This document shows positions 57,862-64,000 of a DNA stretch of 64,000 nucleotides, one piece after another. Both the position numbers and the translations under genes were made by a program. Source of the stretch: Thereva unica (Eukaryota > Arthropoda > Insecta > Diptera > Therevidae); the NCBI GenBank assembly GCA_949987705.1, contig OX465281.1, positions 161,958,393 through 162,022,392 of the forward strand, given 5' to 3'. Within the stretch, counting starts at the first letter, position 1; each line of letters opens with the position of its first letter. The notes under the pieces are model-generated. The model saw only the letters and a list, made by a program, of their open reading frames with translations, was not told where the DNA came from and ran no database searches.

Positions 57862-58496
57862 AGTATATTAAAAAAAAAAAAAACAAAAATTTTTCCCTAA
57901 TCACCCTGTATCTTAGTGGATAGTGGAGATAGCCGCCCTCTGTAGAACAATTTTTTTCTCCAAAGACATCCAGGAATCACCCCTGAAAATATTAGCCGCG
58001 TACTCCAACAAAGGATATATTAAATTTCTGATGACCTTTACAAGTCGGGAATGACAGAATATGAGTATTTTAACTTATTAAAACGACAATATCTCAGAAA
58101 TGGCAATTCCTACGAGAAAATGAATATATTTTTTGTAGATAATCGCCTAATCTACAAACCTTGTAAACACAATTTTCTGATAAGACGTACGGTTTAGCAT
58201 ATATTTGCAAAAAACTGATATTTTGACCCTTTGACCTTGAATAAAAAAGTTTGCAGTCGTCCAATCGCGTGGCAGTCTCTACAGCTTATGTATAATAATG
58301 TTTTTAGGGGTTGTTCCAATTTTCAGCAACTTCCGAATTATCTTGCAATTATGGCGTTTTTTCGTCTATTTTGACTGGACTATGCAAGCCAATGAACCAT
58401 GATATGACAAACTAAATAATGGACTAGTTGTATAAGAGTTATTTTGGGAAATTTGTTCAAAAATCGTACAACATTTTTCAAGTTTTTTATTTTATT
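57862..58496. other. unassigned sequence
   Basis: Begins with an A-run (57883-57895) and contains CACCCTGTATC-type strings that resemble transposon ends, but no matching partner was found. No gene. Confidence 0.4.
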
Positions 58497-59793
58497 AACT
58501 TCCCAGTATAGGAAGTTATTGTAATCGGTCCGAAAATCGAAATCGAAAATTTCAACGTATTTTCATCTTTCAAGGTCCCAGGAGCATTTTAAGCAAAAAA
58601 TTGGGAGGAAGTATGTGTGTGTGTGTGTATGTGCGTACGGATGTGGTCATTTTTTCCTGCACGATATCGCGCGAACCAAAACTGATATCGACTTCGTTGA
58701 GGTGTCGTTCGAAGCGTATTAACCGAAATATGATCTGAAAAGATTTTCATGAAATTCGGTCCAGCCGTTTTTTTGTTTAAGCGACGTAAGTGATTTTAGT
58801 ACCTGCACGATATCGCCCGAACCACGAAAGATATTGACTTACTTGAGGTGCCGTTCGAAGCGTATTAGCGACAATATAATCTGGAAAGATTTTTATAATA
58901 TTCGGTCCAGCGGTTTTTCGGTTTAAATGACTTAAGTGATTTTTGTACCTGCACGATATCGCGCGAACTATAAAAGATATCGACTTAGTTGACGTGCCGT
59001 TGGAAGAGTATTAACTAAAATATAATCTGAAAAGATTTTCATGAAATTCGGTCCAGCCGTTTTTTTTTGTTTAAGCGGCGTAAGTGATTTTTGTACCGGC
59101 ACGATATCGCCCGAACCACGAAAGATATTGACTCACTTGAGGTGCCGTTCGAAGCGTATTAGCGACAATATAATCTGGAAAGATTTTTATAATATTCGGT
59201 CCAGCGGTTTTTCGGTTTAAATGACTTAAGTGATTTTTGTACCTGCACGATATGGCGCGAACTATAAAAGATATCGACTTAGTTGAAGTGCCGTTCGAAG
59301 AGTATTAACTAAAATATAATCTGAAAAGATTTTCATGAAATTCGGTGCAGCCGTTTTTCTTGTTTAAGCGGCGTAAGTGATTTTTGTACCGGCACGATAT
59401 CGCCCGAACCACGAAAGATATTGACTTACTTGAGTTGCCGTTCGAAGCGTATTAGCGACAATATAATCTGAAAATATTTTTATAATATTCGGTCCAGCGG
59501 TTTTTTGGTTTAAAAGACTTAAGTGATTTTGTACCTGCACGATACCGCGCGAACTAAAAACTATATCGACTTCATTGAGGTGCCGAAAAACATTAATACA
59601 TCAATTTTGTATACATTTTCGTCATCCTAATCTTGTAAGTGCGCACATTTAGTTTGACATTTTAGCGAAAATATTGATAAACAATTGTGACAAATTCTCG
59701 GTATTATAGGTACATATATTCTATATTGCCTATTGTTCATTTATTATTAAAATATCCAATCATAATATTCAACATCCATCATACTGGGAAGTT
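58497..59793. mobile_element. short-inverted-end element with dimeric ~146 bp array
   Basis: The 13 bp inverted ends AACTTCCCAGTAT (58497-58509) and ATACTGGGAAGTT (59781-59793) enclose a GT microsatellite (58616-58633) and the tandem array at 58655-59580. TTAA covers the left edge (58495-58498) but the right edge reads TTGA, so a TTAA target is only suggestive. Non-coding. Confidence 0.55.
58655..59580 (+). repeat. ~146 bp tandem array with strict A/B alternation (7 units)
   Basis: CACGATATCGCGCGAAC and CACGATATCGCCCGAAC variants alternate at about 58660, 58805, 58951, 59100, 59246, 59394 and 59537. The downstream parts alternate too (TTTTCATGAAATTCGG against TTTTTATAATATTCGG). The true repeat period is therefore about 292 bp. 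Confidence 0.85.
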
Positions 59794-61055
59794 GATCGTG
59801 TGGACCGAAAGGGTCGAACCCACATCCCAACTAGTTTTGATTTGATTCAAGGGTGGTTCAAAAGAGGTTATAATAAATTTTCCAATTTATTTTTGATATT
59901 ATTTCATCAAAAATAAAATTTAAACACATAAAAATATTTGAGTCATTTTTCAAATACAACCTGTATCTAGGGGTGGTTGAAAATGACTTATTTCTTCTTA
60001 AAAATACCAAGCAGCCAACCTGCAATCCGGTAGCAGCAACAATTACCCAAAACGTAGAAAGCAGCAGCTTTATAAAGTTTATTTTTACAATATTACTTCC
60101 CTTTAGTTTTATCCCCTTAATGCTTGATAAAATTTGGCTAGATTAAATAAAAATCAACCACCTTCGCAAATAAATATAAAAAAGAGTGCATTTAATTTGA
60201 TTATTATAATTATCCTTATCCTTAAAAAAGACTGTATTTTATATTTATAAGGGTGACAAACATATTTTATTGCAGTCCTAAAATTTCCTGCTGATTTTCA
60301 TAATCAGCCATCAAAAAACATGAAGAGAAATAGTTTCAAAACGGTGTTTCGACACCCCCCCCCATTCCACTGCGTTGCAAATGGACTTTTCGCTAACATA
60401 GTCTCATAAAATCAAAAAGTCCGAAAACTGAAAAATCATGATATTCAATATCTCAAATTTGTATACGGCACCGCGCCCCAGCCAACATTTTAATGTTCCA
60501 AGAAAATACCTTCTTATGTACAGTTTATTTACAACATCGAAAGCCCTCAGCTTTTTTATTATATATTATCGAAACTCCAAACCAAAACTTCCAAATCTTG
60601 CAAGTTTTACCGAAAGACCAAACCGTAAAAAGAAAACAGACGCCAGCGCCGCCAAACACGAACACCCGCCATCGTCGCTGGTCCCATGATTACGCATCTA
60701 CTTATAGATAATCAATGATACAAAGCAGTTCTAACCTTCAAAAAAAAAAACTAGAAATAAATAAAAGTTTTATTTCCACCACTATTTTATCTATGCTTTG
60801 CTTTCTTTAACAAATAATATTAAAAATTGCACCCCAAGCCAAACATAAAAAGGGTTTCCTACCTCATTTCTAACACATGCAAGAAACCAAATTTGACGAA
60901 GCACCGCAATACAAAAAAAATAACAATGAATCCACTATCACAAAACCGAAAATCACAATTTTTTCCAGGAAATCTTCACGTTATTGAAATTAATTGAACA
61001 GCACTACAAATAATTGAAAAAGTTTTTATATTAAATGATTAATATTATTAAAATA
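59794..61055. other. unassigned AT-rich sequence
   Basis: No gene I can support. Two overlapping plus-strand frames of 72-83 codons near 60438-60711 have no domain and compete with each other. The stretch TACCAAGCAGCCAACCTGCA (60005) and a C8 run (60355) stand out only by composition. Confidence 0.4.
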
Positions 61056-63946
61056 AAATAAATGGTTAAAAAAATTTTTAAAAAAAATTCTTTTCATTAA
61101 CTAAAAAATGTACTGAAAAGTAAAAAATAAAAAATATTTTAAAGAAAGCGTGAAATTTCAATTTTAATGAAAAAGTTAACTAAAAGAATGGCGCATTTTT
61201 CATCAAAAATTGAAAATATAACTGCAAATCGCGTGAGATTTACAATAACCCTCAATTTTTTGCTTTGTTAATTTCAAATTCTAACAAAATTTTTTGATGA
61301 AAAATGCGCCATTCTTTTAGTTAACTTTTTCATTAAAATTGAAATTTCACGCTTTCTTTAAAATATTTTTTATTTTTTACTTTTCAGTACATTTTTTAGT
61401 TAATGAAAAGAATTTTTTTTAAAAATTTTTTTTAACCATTTATTTTATTTTCTACTTTTTAGTTTATTATATGTATTCCGCCATTTTATGATGGCAATTC
61501 TATTAGATTTAAAATTACGTCACACAGTTTACTGTATTCATTTGATACCCATGTCGTGGGCTCGGTGGAACATAATTGCAAAAACGGCCCCGAGATGTCA
61601 GAAGGTCAGATTGCATTTAGTACTTATACATGATGAGTAGAACTCAAGTTGAACCCAAGTCTAACTACATGTAAACGGGAGTCGAGTTGGGTTAAGGTTG
61701 ACTGAACTCGACTCAGCTCTGCTACCTGGGTTTAGTTGAAATTATGCATACGGACATGAGTTCAGTATTTGAGTAGTTGAATTTAGTAGACAGCAGCATT
61801 TCTGTGTTTGTTTGTGATTTTTTGTAACGTGTATTGCTTCTTTATTATCAACTCACCCTTAACTCAACTATTCATCTCATCATTCATACACATTAACCAC
61901 CCGAACTACGAGTGTGTGCAAAATTGGAAGTTGATCGGTTATATTTTCTACTTTTTAGTCTATTATAAGCTTTACGTAATTTAGTGTTGGCCGCCATTTT
62001 GAATTTGGAATGACGCCACATAGCTTATTGTGTTCTACCTGTCATATCCTTTCATTTGATACCCATGTCAGAGGGCCGCGGAGCACAATTTTAAAAATCG
62101 GGCGCCATTTTGGATCCGCCATCTTGATATTTTTACAAAATGGCCAGATTGCATTGTCGTCCAAACTAAACGTGTATGCAAAATTTCAGCTCTATCCGAA
62201 ACCGGGAAGTGGGTCAAATTTAACTTCCAAGATTTGACGACAAACAGTGTAAGTGTTGTCCGCCATTTTGAATTTGGAATGACGCCACATAGCTTATTGT
62301 GTTCTACCTGTCATATCCTTTCATTTGATACCCATGTCAGAGGGCCGCGGAGCACAATTTCAAAAATCGGGCGCCATTTTGGAACCGCAATCTTGATATT
62401 TTTACAAAACGGCCAGATTGCATTGTCATCCAAACTAAACGTATATGCAAAATTTCAGCTCTATCCGAAATCGGGAAGTGGGTCAAATTTAACTTCCAAG
62501 ATTTGACGACATACAGTGTAAGTGTTGGCCGCCATATTGAATTTGGAATTACGCCACATAGCTTATTGTGCTCTACCTGTCATATCCTTTCATTTAATAC
62601 CCATGTCAGAGGGCCGCGGAGCACAATTTCAAAAATCGGGCGCCATTTTGGAACCGCCATCTTGATATTTTTACAAAATGGCCAGATTGCATTGTCATCC
62701 AAACTAAACGTGTATGCAAAATTTCAGCTCTATCCGAAACCGGGAAGTGGGTCAAATTTAACTTCCAAGATTTGACGACAAACAGTGTAAGTGTTGGCCG
62801 CCATTTTGAATTTGGAATGACGCCACATAGCTTATTGTGTTCTACCTGTCATATCCTTTCATTTGATACCCATGTCAGAGGGCCGCGGAGCACAATTTCA
62901 AAAATCGGGCGCCATTTTGGAACCGCCATCTTGATATTTTTACAAAATGGCCAGATTGCATTGTCACCCAAACTAAACGTGTATGCAAAATTTCAGTTCT
63001 ATCCGAAACCGGGAAGTGGGTCAAATTTAACTTCCAAGATTTGACGACAAACAGTGCAAGTGTTGGCCGCCATTTTGAATTTAGAATGACGCCACATAGC
63101 TTATTGTGTTCTACCTGTCACATCCTTTCATTTGATACCCATGTCAGAGGGCCGCGGAGCACAATTTCAAAAATCGGGCGCCATTTTGGAACCGCCATCA
63201 TGATATTTTTACAAAATGGCCAGATTGCATTGTCATCCAAACTAAACGTGTATGCAAAATTTCAGCTCTATCCGAAACCGGGAAGTGGGTCAAATTTAAC
63301 TTCCAAGATTTGACGACAAACAGTGTAAGTGTTGTCCGCCATTTTGAATTTGGAATGACGCCACATAGCTTATTGTGTTCTACCTGTCATATCCTTTCAT
63401 TTGATACCCATTTCAAAGGGCCGCGGAGCACAATTTCAAAAATCGGGCGCCATTTTGGAACCGCCATCTTGATATTTTTACAAAATGGTCAGATTGCATT
63501 GTTATCCAAACTAAACGTGTATGCAAAATTTCAGCTCTATCCGAAACCGGGAAGTGGGTCAAATTTAACTTCCAAGATTTGACGACAAACAGTGTAAGTA
63601 AAATAAAAGCGGGCGCCATTTTGGAACCGCTATCTTGATATTTTTACAAAATGGCCAGATTGCATTGTCATCCAAACTAAACGTGTATGCAAAATTTCAG
63701 CTCTATCCGAAACCGGGAAGTGGGTCAAATTTAACTTCCAAGATTTGACGACAAACAGTGTAAGTAAAATAAAAGCGGGCGCCATTTTGGAACCGCTATC
63801 TTGATATTTTTACAAAATGGCCAGATTGAATTGTCATCCAAACTAAACGTGTATGCAAAATTTCAGCTCTATCCGAAACCGGGAAGTGGGTCAAATTTAA
63901 CTTCCAAGATTTGACGACAAACAGTGCAAGTTAAATAAAAGAATTT
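61056..63946 (+). mobile_element. Palindrome-head / 269 bp-array element, copy 3 (longest array)
   Basis: Same architecture and ends as copy 1: palindromic head (61056-61445), single-copy zone, then the array (61985-63930). A small internal deletion near 61588 removes part of the single-copy zone relative to copy 1. It ends AAGTTAAATAAAAGAATTT. Confidence 0.85.
61985..63930 (+). repeat. 269 bp tandem array, 6 full units plus two ~160 bp terminal units
   Basis: Full units start near 61985, 62254, 62523, 62792, 63061 and 63330. They are followed by two shortened units at about 63600 and 63760 starting AAATAAAAGCGGGCGCC. Copy 1 has five full units and one short unit, so both unit types change number. 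Confidence 0.92.
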
Positions 63947-63957
63947 AAAAAGAAATA

Positions 63958-64000
63958 AAATAAATGGTTAAAAAAAATTTTTAAAAAAAATTCTTTACAT
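63958..64000 (+). mobile_element. start of a fourth palindrome-head element, cut by the window edge
   Basis: AAATAAATGGTTAAAAAAAA and the following AATTCTTTACAT match the first bases of copies 1 and 3, only about 11 bp after copy 3 ends. Only about 43 bases are visible. Confidence 0.55.

Noticed and set aside
60438..60711. Two overlapping frames of 72-83 codons as a small gene
   Set aside because: They overlap in different frames, are Lys/Asn-rich like the surrounding AT-rich DNA and have no domain.

Overview
This 64 kb window looks like a repeat-dominated stretch of an arthropod, most likely insect, genome. It is AT-rich and has no operons, ribosome sites, tRNA or rRNA that I can see. Nearly every recognisable protein is transposon-encoded: a BEL/Pao LTR retrotransposon, two RTE-type LINEs, several APE-RT LINEs of Jockey/CR1/I type, a DD41D mariner with an intron, and pieces of Helitron-type replicase/helicase. 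I found no convincing host gene. The host order cannot be fixed from this sequence.

Layout, left to right. 66-2229: TTAA-flanked piggyBac-type element holding a Helitron Rep N-terminal remnant. 3155-3309: PIF/Harbinger-type MITE. 3542-5218: Helitron-like non-autonomous element with a ~127 bp tandem array. 6116-6661: foldback element. 6701-9180: element made of a palindromic head and a 269 bp tandem array. 9245-13003: minus-strand Helitron-type helicase fused to a ubiquitin-protease-like (USP) domain, split by a 5'-truncated RTE LINE (9430-12043) with a 15 bp target duplication. 13040-21565: 8.5 kb satellite with 128+128+111 bp higher-order structure, carrying a 315 bp MITE. 23720-25043: second truncated RTE. 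25055-28430: decayed LINE. 29045-32358: nearly full LINE copy A. 32510-35289: decayed LINE debris and a segmental duplication.

35295-49151 is one BEL/Pao element on the minus strand with near-identical LTRs and a 5 bp target duplication. The tandem duplicate at 33406-34159 preserves its empty site. It was later hit by a 269 bp-type element (in its left LTR) and by an intact LINE copy B (in RNase H). An additional ORF runs after pol to the LTR boundary. 50135-53800 is a mariner with an apparently intact two-exon transposase and 284 bp repeats in both ends. 53890-54816 is LINE copy C, cut by a nested stack (54817-57861) of two MITE-like elements around a Helitron-like element with a ~119 bp array. 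58497-59793 is an element with a dimeric ~146 bp array. 61056-63946 is a third copy of the 269 bp-array element, and a fourth begins at the right edge.

The window therefore reads as a layered insertion record. The recurring theme is short non-autonomous elements carrying internal tandem arrays, some of which have expanded into satellite-size blocks. All comparisons were made by eye; divergence and copy numbers are approximate.
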